Source of the DNA: Streptomyces sp. SLBN-31
GTDB lineage: Bacteria > Actinomycetota > Actinomycetes > Streptomycetales > Streptomycetaceae
Assembly (NCBI RefSeq): GCF_006715395.1
Contig: NZ_VFNC01000001.1
Location: 2,976,001 to 3,040,000 of the forward strand
Direction of reading: 5' to 3'
Length of the DNA: 64,000 nt
Shown here: positions 50,376 through 61,466 of the stretch, piece after piece
Numbering within the stretch: the stretch's first letter is position 1
How the letters are laid out: each line of letters begins with the position of its first letter
Notes under the pieces: generated by a model
The model's input: the letters and a program-made list of their open reading frames with translations, nothing else
Told to the model about the DNA's origin: nothing
Database searches by the model: none
Position numbers and translations under genes: made by a program

Positions 50376-50377
50376 GC

Positions 50378-52740
<2,363 letters not shown>

Positions 52741-52744
<4 letters not shown>

Positions 52745-53211
52745 GCCGGGACCTCCTCTTCGGACACGGCCTGCACGGCCCGCACGATGTTCTGGTAGCC
52801 GGTGCACCGGCAGAGGTTGCCCTCCAGGGCGTGCCGGATCTCGTCCGCGGTGGGGTGCGGATGCTCGCGCAGCAGGTCGCGGGCGGCCATCAGCATCCCC
52901 GGGGTGCAGTAGCCGCACTGCAGGGCGTGCTTCTCGTGGAAGGCCCGCTGCAGGGCGGTCAGCTCGCCGTCGCGGGCCAGGCCCTCGACCGTCGTCACCT
53001 CGCTGCCGTCGGCCTGGACGGCGAGCACCGAGCAGCTCTTGACGCTGACGCCGTCCAGCTCGATCGTGCAGGCACCGCAGTTGGAGGTGTCGCAGCCGAT
53101 CGGGGTGCCGGTCAGGCCGAGACGGTCGCGCAGGTAGTGGACGAGGAGGAGGCGGGGCTCCACGTCGTCCTCGTACGTCGTGCCGTCCACCTTCACCGAG
53201 ATGTGGGTCAT
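52741..53211 (-). CDS. coxS: 2Fe-2S small subunit of the molybdenum hydroxylase
   Basis: A protein of 156 residues with two cluster sites: the plant-ferredoxin type C-x4-C-x2-C in [12 protein letters not shown] with a further Cys in VKSCSVLA, and the helical-domain cluster in QCGYCTPGM and [11 protein letters not shown]. It passes electrons from the molybdenum centre to FAD. First gene of the seven-gene operon; a CRP-type palindrome lies 60 bases upstream. Confidence 0.94.
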
Positions 53212-53271
53212 ATGCCCTCCAGGGACTGAGCGGGCCGAGTGAGGGGATCAAGGGGAAAACAACGCCCGATC

Positions 53272-53285
53272 GTGATGTACGTCAC
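53272..53285. promoter_or_regulatory. CRP-type palindrome upstream of the cox operon
   Basis: GTGA-TGTACG-TCAC has perfect 4-bp arms at CRP/FNR spacing and also fits the GTG-N6-GNCAC pattern reported for Streptomyces Crp. It lies between coxS and the divergent otr(A) leader. Confidence 0.5.
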
Positions 53286-53410
53286 TCTATGACCGCCCGC
53301 GTGACCCGGCGAGTGCTCCGGCGGGGTTCGTTGAGCGTTAATCCATTGCCGGTGCCGTCCCGGCTCTGCTGCACTCGTGGGGACCCGTCGTCCCACCGCG
53401 AGGAGCACTC

Positions 53411-53521
53411 ATGCGCACTGCGTCCATGTCCACCCAGGAAGGAACCCCTCCCATGACGAAGGACATGACGCTCGGTGCATCTGCTCAACCTCGGAATCCT
53501 CGCGCACGTCGACGCCGGTAA
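53411..53521 (+). CDS. 36-codon leader frame overlapping the ribosomal protection gene
   Basis: The ATG at 53411 follows GAGGAG and the frame runs to TAA at 53519-53521, ending in RARRRR. It also contains later in-frame ATGs (53426, 53453, 53465), the third behind AGGAAGGA. It overlaps the first 47 bases of the ribosomal protection gene in another frame. Such leaders can couple or attenuate expression when ribosomes stall. An alternative is a frameshift relic of an original N-terminus. Confidence 0.5.
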   Translation: MRTASMSTQEGTPPMTKDMTLGASAQPRNPRARRRR

Positions 53522-55484
53522 GACCAGCCTCACCGAGAGGCTGCTGCACTCGGTCGGGGTGATCGACGAGATCGGCAGCGTCGATCACGGCAGCACCCGG
53601 ACCGACACCCTCGCGCTGGAGCGGCAGCGCGGCATCACCATCAAGTCCGCCGTCGTCTCGTTCCCGGTCGACGGCGTCACGGTCAACCTCATCGACACCC
53701 CCGGCCACCCCGACTTCATCGCCGAGGTGGAGCGCGTGCTCGGCGTGCTCGACGGCGCCGTGCTGGTCGTCTCGGCCGTCGAGGGCGTCCAGGCGCAGAC
53801 CCGCGTCCTGATGCGGACCCTGCAGCGGCTGCGCATCCCGACCCTGCTGTTCGTCAACAAGATCGACCGCCGCGGGGCCCGCTACGACGGCGTCCTGCGC
53901 GCGATCCGCGAGCGGCTGACGCCGGCGATCGTGCCGATGGGGGTGGCCCACGGGCTCGGTACGCCCGGGGCGCGCTTCGAGGCGGGGCTCGGGGCGGAGG
54001 CGGCGGAGGTGCTCGCCGACCACGACGAGAAGCTGCTGGAGGAGTACGTCGCGCACGGTGGTATGTCACATTCCACCGTTCGCGCGGCGCTCGCCGCCCA
54101 GTCCCGCTCCGCCCTCGTGCACCCCGTCTATTTCGGCTCCGCCGTCACCGGCGCGGGCGTCGACGCCCTGATCACCGGCGTCCGGGACCTGCTGCCGCCG
54201 GCCGGCGGCGACCCCGACGGGCCGGTCTCGGGCACCGTCTTCAAGGTCGAGCGGGGTCCGGCGGGGGAGAAGGTGGCGTACGCCCGCATGTTCTCCGGCA
54301 CCCTGCGCACCCGCGACCGGGTGCCCTTCGGGGAGGACCGCGGGAACGGTGCGGACCGCAAGGGCGGCACGGGCCGCAAGGAGGGCCGGGTCACCGCGAT
54401 CAGCGTCTTCGACCACGGCACCGACGTCCGCGACGACGCCGTCCCGGCCGGCCGCATCGCCCGGCTGTGGGGGCTGGCCGACGTCAGGATCGGCGACGCG
54501 CTCGGCGAACCCCGCAAGGCCCCCGACCACTTCTTCGCGCCTCCCACCCTGGAGACGGTCGTCGTGCCGGGGCCCGGTGTGGACCCGCGCCGGCTCCACA
54601 CCGCCCTCACCCAGCTCGCCGAACAGGACCCGCTGATCGGCCTGCGCCACGACGAGGTGCGCCAGGAGCTGTCCGTGTCCCTCTACGGCGAGGTGCAGAA
54701 GGAGGTCGTCCAGGCCACCCTGGCCGACGAGTTCGGGCTCGAGGTCGACTTCCGCGCGACCACGGTCATCTGCGTCGAGCGGCCGGCCGGCACGGGCGCG
54801 GCGGTCGAGTTCAACAAGAAGGGCGCCAACCCCTTCCTCGCCACCGTCGGATTGCGCGTCGAGCCGGCCCCGACCGGCTCCGGCGTCGACTTCCGGCTGG
54901 AGGTGGAGCTCGGCTCCATGCCGTACGCCTTCTTCAAGGCCGTCGAGGACAGCGTCCGCGAGACCCTCGGGCAGGGTCTGCACGGCTGGCAGGTCGGCGA
55001 CTGCACGGTCACCATGACGCACTGTGGCTACTCGCCCCGGCAGAGCCACGCCCACCAGGGCTTCGACAAGAGCATGTCGAGCACCGGCGCCGACTTCCGC
55101 GGGCTGACGCCGCTCGTCCTGATGGAGGCGCTGCGACGGGCCGGCACCCGTGTCCACGAGCCGATGCACCGCTTCCGTGTCGAGGCCCCGGCCGACACCC
55201 TGGGTGCCCTGCTGCCGGTGCTGGCCGCCCTGCGGGCCGTGCCCCGCACCACCGAGACGTGCGGGGCGACCTGTGTGCTGGAGGGCGACGTCCCGGCGGG
55301 GCAGGTGCACGCGCTCGGGCGCCGACTGCCCGGACTCACCCGCGGGGAGGGCGAGTTGGAGAGCGCCTTCGACCACTACGCACCGATCGCCTACGGAACC
55401 GTTCCGGAACGCCCGCGCACCGACCACAACCCCCTCAACCGCAGGGAGTACCTGTTGAACACTACGCGCCGAGTGGGCAGTTGA
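53475..55484 (+). CDS. otrA: tetracycline-type ribosomal protection GTPase, Otr(A)-like
   Basis: A protein of 669 residues related to EF-G and to Tet(M)/Otr(A). GTPase motifs are AHVDAGKTSL, RGITIKSAV, DTPGHPDF and NKIDRR; domain IV and V carry GSMPYAFFKAVEDSVRE and HCGYSPRQSHAHQG, typical of ribosomal protection proteins. It would release tetracycline from the ribosome. The GTG at 53475 is forced by an in-frame stop at 53466-53468 and the conserved NLGILAHVDAGK; only a weak AAGGA lies upstream, inside the leader. The region has no tetracycline biosynthesis genes. Confidence 0.88.
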   Translation: MHLLNLGILAHVDAGKTSLTERLLHSVGVIDEIGSVDHGSTRTDTLALERQRGITIKSAVVSFPVDGVTVNLIDTPGHPDFIAEVERVLGVLDGAVLVVSAVEGVQAQTRVLMRTLQRLRIPTLLFVNKIDRRGARYDGVLRAIRERLTPAIVPMGVAHGLGTPGARFEAGLGAEAAEVLADHDEKLLEEYVAHGGMSHSTVRAALAAQSRSALVHPVYFGSAVTGAGVDALITGVRDLLPPAGGDPDGPVSGTVFKVERGPAGEKVAYARMFSGTLRTRDRVPFGEDRGNGADRKGGTGRKEGRVTAISVFDHGTDVRDDAVPAGRIARLWGLADVRIGDALGEPRKAPDHFFAPPTLETVVVPGPGVDPRRLHTALTQLAEQDPLIGLRHDEVRQELSVSLYGEVQKEVVQATLADEFGLEVDFRATTVICVERPAGTGAAVEFNKKGANPFLATVGLRVEPAPTGSGVDFRLEVELGSMPYAFFKAVEDSVRETLGQGLHGWQVGDCTVTMTHCGYSPRQSHAHQGFDKSMSSTGADFRGLTPLVLMEALRRAGTRVHEPMHRFRVEAPADTLGALLPVLAALRAVPRTTETCGATCVLEGDVPAGQVHALGRRLPGLTRGEGELESAFDHYAPIAYGTVPERPRTDHNPLNRREYLLNTTRRVGS

Positions 55485-55541
55485 GGTGGCTGGGGAAGGG
55501 CGTGCGGAGAAAAACTGAAACTTACTCAGGAGTCAGAAGTA

Positions 55542-57434
55542 TTGACGGTGTCCGGAAATGGCCAGACTGTAGTGGACATGCCGAATATCCGGACGCGTCT
55601 GCTCGTTGTCCTGGTTGTCCTCTTCGGATCTCTGGCGGTGACCGGCGCGCCGTCCGCCACCGCCGCCACCCTCCCCGACTCCCTGTGGTTCGACGAGTCC
55701 CCCCTCACCGTGCAGAACGGCCGCTTCGTCGACGGAAACGGTCGCGAGGTCGTGCTGCGCGGCTACAACGTCTCCGGCGAGACCAAGATGGAGGAGAACA
55801 GCGGCCTGCCCTTCGCCTCGGTCGCCGACGCCAGGAAGTCGGCCACCGCGCTGCGCGCCCTCGGCGGCGGCAACTCCGTCCGGTTCCTGCTGTCCTGGGC
55901 CTACGCCGAGCCCACCCGGGGTGCGGTCGACACCGCCTACCTCGCCGCCGCCACCGACCAGATGCGGGCCTTCCTCGACGCCGGAATCCGCGTCTACCCC
56001 GACTTCCACCAGGACCTCTACTCCCGTCACCTGTTCAACTCGGGCAGCTGGTACACGGGCGACGGCGCTCCCAAATGGGCGGTGCAGCTCGGGAGTTATC
56101 CGCAGGAATCGTGCGGCATCTGCCTGTTCTGGGGGCAGAACATCACGCAGAACCAGGCCGTGACGAAGGCGCAGTACGACTTCTGGCACAACGCCCACGG
56201 CCTGCAGGACTCCTTCCTGGACACCGCCCAGAAGACCATGGCCTACGTCCAACAGCACCTCAGCGCAGCGGAGTTCGCGGGTGTCGTCGGCTTCGACCCC
56301 TACAACGAGCCGTACGCCGGCAGCTACGACTCGGGCCAGACCAGCCGCACCTGGGAACAGAACCTGCTGTGGCCCTTCTACCAGAGGTTCCGCGCCCGGA
56401 TGGACGCCGCCGGCTGGCAGGACAAGCCCGCCTTCGTCGAGCCGAACCTCTTCTGGAACGCCAACATCTCCTCCCAGAAGCAGGAGGGCGGCCTGCTCGA
56501 CGCGGGCACCCTCGGCCCGCGGTACGTCTTCAACACCCACTTCTACGACCAGAAGGCCATCTCCGGCGTCCTGATGTGGGGCAACGCCTCCGACGGACAG
56601 TACGCGAGCGACTTCGGCACGGTCCGGGACCGCGCCTCGGCCGCGGGGACCGCCGCCGTGGTCAGCGAGTTCGGCCATCCGTTGGCGGGATCGACCGCCG
56701 GAAAGGCCCCGACCGTCGACAAGGCGATGTACCAGGCCCTCGACTCCCGCCTGCCGGGCTCCCGTTGGTGGAGCAGCCCGTCCGCGTCCGGTCCGGTGCT
56801 CTCCGGCAACCAGTGGCAGTGGGACATCTACAACGGCCGCCACCACGAGCTCATGAACGGCAACCCCGACAAGGTGCAGACCTCCGGCGACGCCTGGAAC
56901 GACGAGGACCTCTCGGTCGTAAAACTCGACGACACGGGCACGGTGACGCTCCGTCAGGACGCCCGGCTCCTCGACCGCGTCTACCCCGGCGCCACCGCCG
57001 GCACGACACTCGCCTTCACCTACGAGGACCGCTCCCGCGACGGCTCGACGACCCTCACCTGGAACCCGGTGCCCGGCACACTGCCGAACACGGCCCAGCT
57101 GGTCGGCTCCGGCCAGTACGGACTGCTCGTGTGGAGGTCGGGCAGCGGATCGGCGCCCACCGAACTGCACCTGCCCGCCTCCTTCCCGACCGCCGGCACC
57201 ACCGTCGTCTCCGACCTCGGCACGGTTCACGGGCCACCGGCGTACACGGCCTCGACCCCGGTCGCGGCGGCCCCCGAACCGGGCGGCACGGGCAGCAGGC
57301 GCCTGCTGCTCACCGACTCGGACTCCGGCGTCCTGCACTACGCGCTGGTCACCAACGGGGCGACGGCACCGTCGGCGACCCTGCTGGCCGCGGCCAGGTC
57401 CGAGCTGGCGTCCTGGGCGGCGGCGCGCTTCTGA
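55542..57434 (+). CDS. secreted endoglycoceramidase-like GH5 glycoside hydrolase
   Basis: A protein of 630 residues. A signal peptide (RTRLLVVLVVLFGSLAVTGAP, cut near TAA) is followed by a GH5 barrel: REVVLRGYNVSG, VRFLLSWAYAEP, YPDFHQDLYSR, the acid/base Glu in GFDPYNEPYAG and the nucleophile Glu in VVSEFGHP. The C-terminal 150 residues are a beta domain as in endoglycoceramidases. It would cleave the glycan from glycosylceramides or related glycolipids. The TTG at 55542 has AGGAG at 9 bases; the ATG at 55578 would give a more usual signal peptide and is a fair alternative. Confidence 0.83.
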   Translation: MTVSGNGQTVVDMPNIRTRLLVVLVVLFGSLAVTGAPSATAATLPDSLWFDESPLTVQNGRFVDGNGREVVLRGYNVSGETKMEENSGLPFASVADARKSATALRALGGGNSVRFLLSWAYAEPTRGAVDTAYLAAATDQMRAFLDAGIRVYPDFHQDLYSRHLFNSGSWYTGDGAPKWAVQLGSYPQESCGICLFWGQNITQNQAVTKAQYDFWHNAHGLQDSFLDTAQKTMAYVQQHLSAAEFAGVVGFDPYNEPYAGSYDSGQTSRTWEQNLLWPFYQRFRARMDAAGWQDKPAFVEPNLFWNANISSQKQEGGLLDAGTLGPRYVFNTHFYDQKAISGVLMWGNASDGQYASDFGTVRDRASAAGTAAVVSEFGHPLAGSTAGKAPTVDKAMYQALDSRLPGSRWWSSPSASGPVLSGNQWQWDIYNGRHHELMNGNPDKVQTSGDAWNDEDLSVVKLDDTGTVTLRQDARLLDRVYPGATAGTTLAFTYEDRSRDGSTTLTWNPVPGTLPNTAQLVGSGQYGLLVWRSGSGSAPTELHLPASFPTAGTTVVSDLGTVHGPPAYTASTPVAAAPEPGGTGSRRLLLTDSDSGVLHYALVTNGATAPSATLLAAARSELASWAAARF

Positions 57435-57469
57435 CCGGCGAGCCCGGGCGGGCGGCGGGCGGAGACCCT

Positions 57470-57790
57470 CAGCCGGGGACCCTCCCCGCCGCGTCCGCCC
57501 CGAGGCCGTCCCGGCGTCGCCACCGGCGGTACGCATCCCCCCCGGGGATGAGCGCGGGGTCGAAGGCCTGGACGACGGCCAGGACCGCCACCACGCCGAG
57601 CGCCCAGGCGGTGACCACGGCCGGATGGACACGGCCGGCGAGCCGGCCGCGGAGCGGTGTGGAAGGGGACCAGACGACCCCAGGGCGGCGCCCCGGCGGC
57701 CCGCCGGGAACCAGACGTTGACCAGGGGGACGCCGATGGCGAAGGTCGTACCGCCGATACCGAGGAGCGGGCGCCAGGGGGCCGACATCG
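57470..57790 (-). pseudogene. probable relic of a NarK-type nitrate/nitrite MFS transporter
   Basis: The 485-base gap between the GH5 and beta-propeller genes holds no intact gene. On the minus strand, MSAPWRPLLGIGGTTFAIGV is followed by PLVNVWFPAGRRGAALG, which resembles the helix 4/loop region of NarK-type transporters (GxGGTxFAxGVPxVxxWFP-x-RRG). The similarity then ends; a hydrophobic stretch WALGVVAVLAVVQAF appears in another frame. I infer a heavily deleted, frameshifted remnant. The match is from memory and short. Confidence 0.4.
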
Positions 57791-57919
57791 GCTCGGTGCG
57801 CGTCCGATCCCCCGACCACGCCTCGCATGATCGACGGTCGCTGTTGCCCGCGCATCTCGTGACCGGTTCACCCCGTGCGACGGCGCCGGACCGCGTGATC
57901 CGGCGCCGTCGGTGAGCGG

Positions 57920-59167
57920 TCAGTTCGCGGACGGTCCCGTCCAGTCGGCCTGCACATGGCCCAGCCGCACGCGCTGCGGGTGGTCGCCGACGGCGACGGA
58001 GGTGGCCTTCTGGCCGGTGGCGAAGTCGATCGCCGTGACCTGGTCGGCGCCGCTCTCGGAGATGACGCAGTCCTTGCCGTCACCGCTGACGGTCGCCCAG
58101 TACGGGGTCGACGCCGTGACGAGCGGGCCTTCCTGGAGGGTGGCCCGGTCCACGACGGTGGCGTAGTTGTCCATCGTCCCGGCGACGCACAGCTTGGTGC
58201 CGTCGGGGCTCATCGAGATGCCGTGGTGGCGCGAGTCCAGCAGCCAGGTGGTGCGATCGGTGCTGGTCGCCGGGTTCGCGGGCAGCGTCTTTACCCGGGT
58301 GATCTTGTCGGAGGCGATGTCGTACTCCAGGAAGCCGTTGAAGAACGACACCTGGAAGTACAGCTTCGACCAGTCGGGGGTGAACGCGGCCGGGCGGACC
58401 GCGTCGGAGAAGTTCTTCAGACCGATCGCGTCCAGCCGGTCGCGCATGTCGATGGTCTTGACGGTCTTGTACGTGGTCGCGTCGACGACGGTGATGTGCC
58501 GGTCGCCCTTGGTCCAGTCCGCCGACGGGTCGTCGAGGGAGGTGGTGACCTCGCCTATGGACATGTTCCAGATGTACCTGCCGCCGTTGGTGAAGACGTT
58601 CTCGTGCGGCTTGTCCCCGGTGCCGAACTCGCCCAGTTCCTTGCCGGTGTCGATGTCCAGCACCTGCACCTTGTTGGCGGTGGACGCGGAGACCGCGACC
58701 CTGGTGCCGTCGGGGGAGACCGCCATGTGGTCGGCGCGGTAACCGGCCACCGGGAAACGCCAGTTGATCTTGTCTGTGGCCAGGTCGATGGAGACGACGT
58801 CGGCGAAGCTGGGGCGGGAGACGACGACCGACCTGCCGTCCGGCGTGGAGTACATGTCGTCGACGTACTGGTCGTGCCCCTGTCCGACCTGGTTGCGGAT
58901 GCCCGTGTAGTAGATCCACTTGATGGGGTCGGCGTTGATCTCGGCGATGCGCTGCGCCTTGTCGGGGACGACGTTGATCTCCCCGACCTTGGCGAAGTCG
59001 CCGGAGGACTTCAGGACGGTGGCGGTGCCGTCCCAGTTGTTGCCCACGAACAGCACCTCGCGCAGCGCCGCGGACGAGTCCGCGGTGGCGGCGGTCGCGG
59101 GCACGGAGACGGTCAGGGCGAGGGCGGCGGCTACGGAGCAAAGGTGCCTGGATCTGGGGGCAGGCAT
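57920..59167 (-). CDS. secreted beta-propeller (YVTN/WD40-like) protein
   Basis: A protein of 415 residues. A signal peptide (about 1-28, ending ATAATA) is followed by repeats such as DDMYSTPDGRSVVVSRPSFA, HMAVSPDGTRVAVSASTANK, GISMSPDGTKLCVAGTMDN and TVSGDGKDCVISESGADQV, forming a seven-blade-like propeller with no catalytic motif I can name. The ATG at 59165-59167 follows GAGGGAG. It is divergent from a TetR gene with a palindrome between them. Possibly an extracellular binding or lyase-like propeller; the role is unknown. Confidence 0.8.
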   Translation of the reverse strand: MPAPRSRHLCSVAAALALTVSVPATAATADSSAALREVLFVGNNWDGTATVLKSSGDFAKVGEINVVPDKAQRIAEINADPIKWIYYTGIRNQVGQGHDQYVDDMYSTPDGRSVVVSRPSFADVVSIDLATDKINWRFPVAGYRADHMAVSPDGTRVAVSASTANKVQVLDIDTGKELGEFGTGDKPHENVFTNGGRYIWNMSIGEVTTSLDDPSADWTKGDRHITVVDATTYKTVKTIDMRDRLDAIGLKNFSDAVRPAAFTPDWSKLYFQVSFFNGFLEYDIASDKITRVKTLPANPATSTDRTTWLLDSRHHGISMSPDGTKLCVAGTMDNYATVVDRATLQEGPLVTASTPYWATVSGDGKDCVISESGADQVTAIDFATGQKATSVAVGDHPQRVRLGHVQADWTGPSAN

Positions 59168-59254
59168 GGCTGCTCCCTCCTCTGGAAGACGTGGCGACAG
59201 GGGCATGCCAAACGGCAACGGCTCGGGGAATCTGAAAACGATGGCGTTCAGACT

Positions 59255-59274
59255 CTTACTTACTGGAAAGTAAG
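59255..59274. promoter_or_regulatory. TetR-type operator between propeller and regulator genes
   Basis: CTTACTT (59255-59261) and AAGTAAG (59268-59274) are perfect 7-bp arms around ACTGGA, in the divergent spacer. It likely binds the adjacent TetR protein. Confidence 0.7.
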
Positions 59275-61272
59275 GAAGGGGTGGCCTTCTCCACAAGACT
59301 GCGTACACGACAAAATCGAGGGATCACGCGAAAGGGAGGTCCCGTGACGGGGAGGCTCAAGGCGCCGACCGGGCGGTACGGCGGCAAGACCGCCGCTCAG
59401 CGGCAGGCCGAGCGGCGCGGCAGATTCCTGGACGCCGCGCTCGAACTGTTCGGCGCCGACCCCGGCTACCGGGCCACGACGGTGTCGGCGCTCAGCGAGG
59501 CCGCCGGACTGTCCACCCGCCAGTTCTATGAGGAGTTCCGCACCCTGGAGGATGTGCTCGCCGCCCTCCACCTGCAGGTCAACGGCTGGGCCGAGGAGGC
59601 CGTGGTGGCCGCGCTGGCCGAGGCCCGGGACCGGACGATCGACGAGCGCGTGACCGCGATCTTCCGCGCCTACGCCGCGAACATCACCAGCGACCCCCGC
59701 CGCATCCGGATCGCCTTCGTCGAGATCATCGGCGTCAGCCCGCGCATGGAGGAGCAGCGCCTGGCCCGCCGCGCCCACTGGGTCGACCTCATCTGCGCCG
59801 AGGCCGAGACGCTGGCCGCACGCGGCGAGGCGGCCCCGCGCGACTACCGCCTCGCCGCCACGGCCTTCATCGGCAGCGTCAACGGCCTGCTGCACGACTG
59901 GAGCGCGGGCTGGGTGGACGCGACGCTGGACGAGGTCGTGGACGAGCTGGTCCGCCAATTGCTGGGGATCCTGCGGCCGCCGGGCTGGGGGCCCGCCATT
60001 GGGTGAGGTGCGATCCCGGCGCGGCACGGGTCCCTGTCCGCCCGCCCGGCCCATCGCCTCCAGTACCGGCGCCACCCCGTCCTCCGCCCGGATTCGAGCG
60101 CCCAGCGCCGCCGCCCGGCGAGCGAGAGCCGGATCGCGCGTGACGCACGTCAGGGCCGCGGCCAGGGAGTCGGCGGTCAGTCCGCGCAGCGGCAGAGCAC
60201 GGGGAGCCACGCCCAGGCGCACCACCCGCGCCGCCCAGAAACCCTCGTCGAACTGGACCGGCACCGGCACGACCGGCACCCCGGTGCGCAGCCCCGCCGC
60301 GGTGGTGCCCGCCCCTGCGTGATGGACGACGGCGGCCATGCGGGGGAAGAGCGCGGAGTGCGGCACCTCGTCGATCGTCAGCACATCGTCGCCCGAGGCC
60401 TCGAGCCCGGCCCAGCCGCGCTGGACGACGCCCCGCAGCCCGGCCCGCCGCAGGGCTCGTACGACGGCGGCACTGAGCCGCCTGGCGTCGGGCACGGTCG
60501 CGCTGCCCAGGCCGACGTACACCGGGGGCGGCCCCGCGTCGAGGAAGTCCCGGAGCATTGAGGGGAGTTGGGTGTCGCCGTCGTACGGCCACCAGTAGCC
60601 GGTCACCTCCGCGCCGGCCGGCCAGTCGCCCGGCCGCGGTACCACCAGGGGGCTGAAACCGTGCAGCACCGGTCGCCGCTGCCGTTCCCGCCGTGCGGTC
60701 GTCATGCGGGTGCCGGGCAGGCCGAGGCGTTGCCGGGCCGCCGGCTGCGCGCCCGCGAAGACGTACTCCAGTGCCCGCTCCAGCCCGTGCCCCGCGATCC
60801 GGTTGCCCAGCGGTCCCAGGGAGCGGCCGCCCAGCATCGGCGGACCGAACTCGCGCGTGGGGAGCAGTGGTTGGAGCGGCACGTCCAGGAAGGGCATGGA
60901 GAGGCCTTCGGCGACGGCGCGCCCGAGCGGTCCCACCGAGCCGGACAGCAGCAGCATGTCGCTCGACCGGGCGGCCGCCACGAGGCCGTCCGTCATCCGC
61001 CCCGCCAGTGCCCGTGCCATCGCGGCCACCCGCACCAGCTTGCCCACTCCGGTCGTGCTGCGGTGCAGTCCGCGCCCAGGGGAGGACTCCAGCTCCGCCC
61101 GCGGATCGACCGGCAGAGGGTGGAAGCGTACGCCCGACCCCGCGACCAGTGGTTCGAACCGGGCATGCGTGACCAGGGTGACCTCGTGCCCGGCACCGTC
61201 AAGGGCGTGCCCGAGTCCGGTGTAGGGGGCCACGTCGCCCCGGGAGCCCGCCGTCATGATCGCTACACGCAC
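59260..61272 (-). CDS. GT1-type glycosyltransferase (UGT-like) with open frame running antisense to the TetR gene
   Basis: The real domain spans about 61272-60010 (420 residues). MTAGSRGDVAPYTGLGHAL opens the N-terminal Rossmann domain; the sugar-nucleotide domain has VYVGLGSATVPD, the motif VPHSALFPRMAAVVHHAGAG with TTAAGLRTGVPVVPVPVQFD. It ends near VAPVLEAMGR, the normal family end. No stop codon follows there; the frame stays open to 59260, adding about 250 residues encoded opposite the TetR gene. This tail has no recognisable sequence and may not be a selected protein. The GTG at 61270-61272 is chosen; its ribosome site is weak. The acceptor is unknown. Confidence 0.75.
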   Translation of the reverse strand: MRVAIMTAGSRGDVAPYTGLGHALDGAGHEVTLVTHARFEPLVAGSGVRFHPLPVDPRAELESSPGRGLHRSTTGVGKLVRVAAMARALAGRMTDGLVAAARSSDMLLLSGSVGPLGRAVAEGLSMPFLDVPLQPLLPTREFGPPMLGGRSLGPLGNRIAGHGLERALEYVFAGAQPAARQRLGLPGTRMTTARRERQRRPVLHGFSPLVVPRPGDWPAGAEVTGYWWPYDGDTQLPSMLRDFLDAGPPPVYVGLGSATVPDARRLSAAVVRALRRAGLRGVVQRGWAGLEASGDDVLTIDEVPHSALFPRMAAVVHHAGAGTTAAGLRTGVPVVPVPVQFDEGFWAARVVRLGVAPRALPLRGLTADSLAAALTCVTRDPALARRAAALGARIRAEDGVAPVLEAMGRAGGQGPVPRRDRTSPNGGPPARRPQDPQQLADQLVHDLVQRRVHPARAPVVQQAVDAADEGRGGEAVVARGRLAACGQRLGLGADEVDPVGAAGQALLLHARADADDLDEGDPDAAGVAGDVRGVGAEDRGHALVDRPVPGLGQRGHHGLLGPAVDLQVEGGEHILQGAELLIELAGGQSGGLAERRHRRGPVAGVGAEQFERGVQESAAPLGLPLSGGLAAVPPGRRLEPPRHGTSLSRDPSILSCTQSCGEGHPFLTFQ
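59344..60006 (+). CDS. TetR/AcrR-family transcriptional regulator
   Basis: A protein of 220 residues. The N-terminal helix-turn-helix is RRGRFLDAALELFGADPGYR then TTVSALSEAAGLSTRQFYEEF, followed by a helical ligand domain ending VDELVRQLLGILRPPG. The GTG at 59344 follows GGGAGG. It faces the beta-propeller gene across a palindrome and probably represses both. The whole gene is covered on the other strand by the continuing frame of the glycosyltransferase. Confidence 0.9.
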   Translation: MTGRLKAPTGRYGGKTAAQRQAERRGRFLDAALELFGADPGYRATTVSALSEAAGLSTRQFYEEFRTLEDVLAALHLQVNGWAEEAVVAALAEARDRTIDERVTAIFRAYAANITSDPRRIRIAFVEIIGVSPRMEEQRLARRAHWVDLICAEAETLAARGEAAPRDYRLAATAFIGSVNGLLHDWSAGWVDATLDEVVDELVRQLLGILRPPGWGPAIG

Positions 61273-61395
61273 GACGGCCAGTATGGCGCCCGCAGGCGGG
61301 AGTCGAGCCGAACAGCCGCGCCACGGCCGCCACTTCACGCCTGTCACGGCCGTTGACTTCCCCGCACCCGGAGCCCTACGTTCAGCCGCAGCCTG

Positions 61396-61420
61396 TTCGA
61401 ATAACCGATCCGTATTCGAA
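61396..61420. promoter_or_regulatory. palindrome upstream of the alpha-galactosidase gene
   Basis: TTCGAATA (61396-61403) and TATTCGAA (61413-61420) are perfect 8-bp arms around 9 bases; another TCGAA follows at 61424. Its place 47 bases before the ATG suggests an operator. Confidence 0.55.
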
Positions 61421-61466
61421 ATCTCGAACAAAATCCTCTCGGAGCCCGTCCCGCTGAAGGAGCCGC

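Noticed and set aside
61145..61165. tRNA T-loop-like GGTTCGAA
   Set aside because: It lies within the glycosyltransferase coding sequence and no cloverleaf can be built around it.
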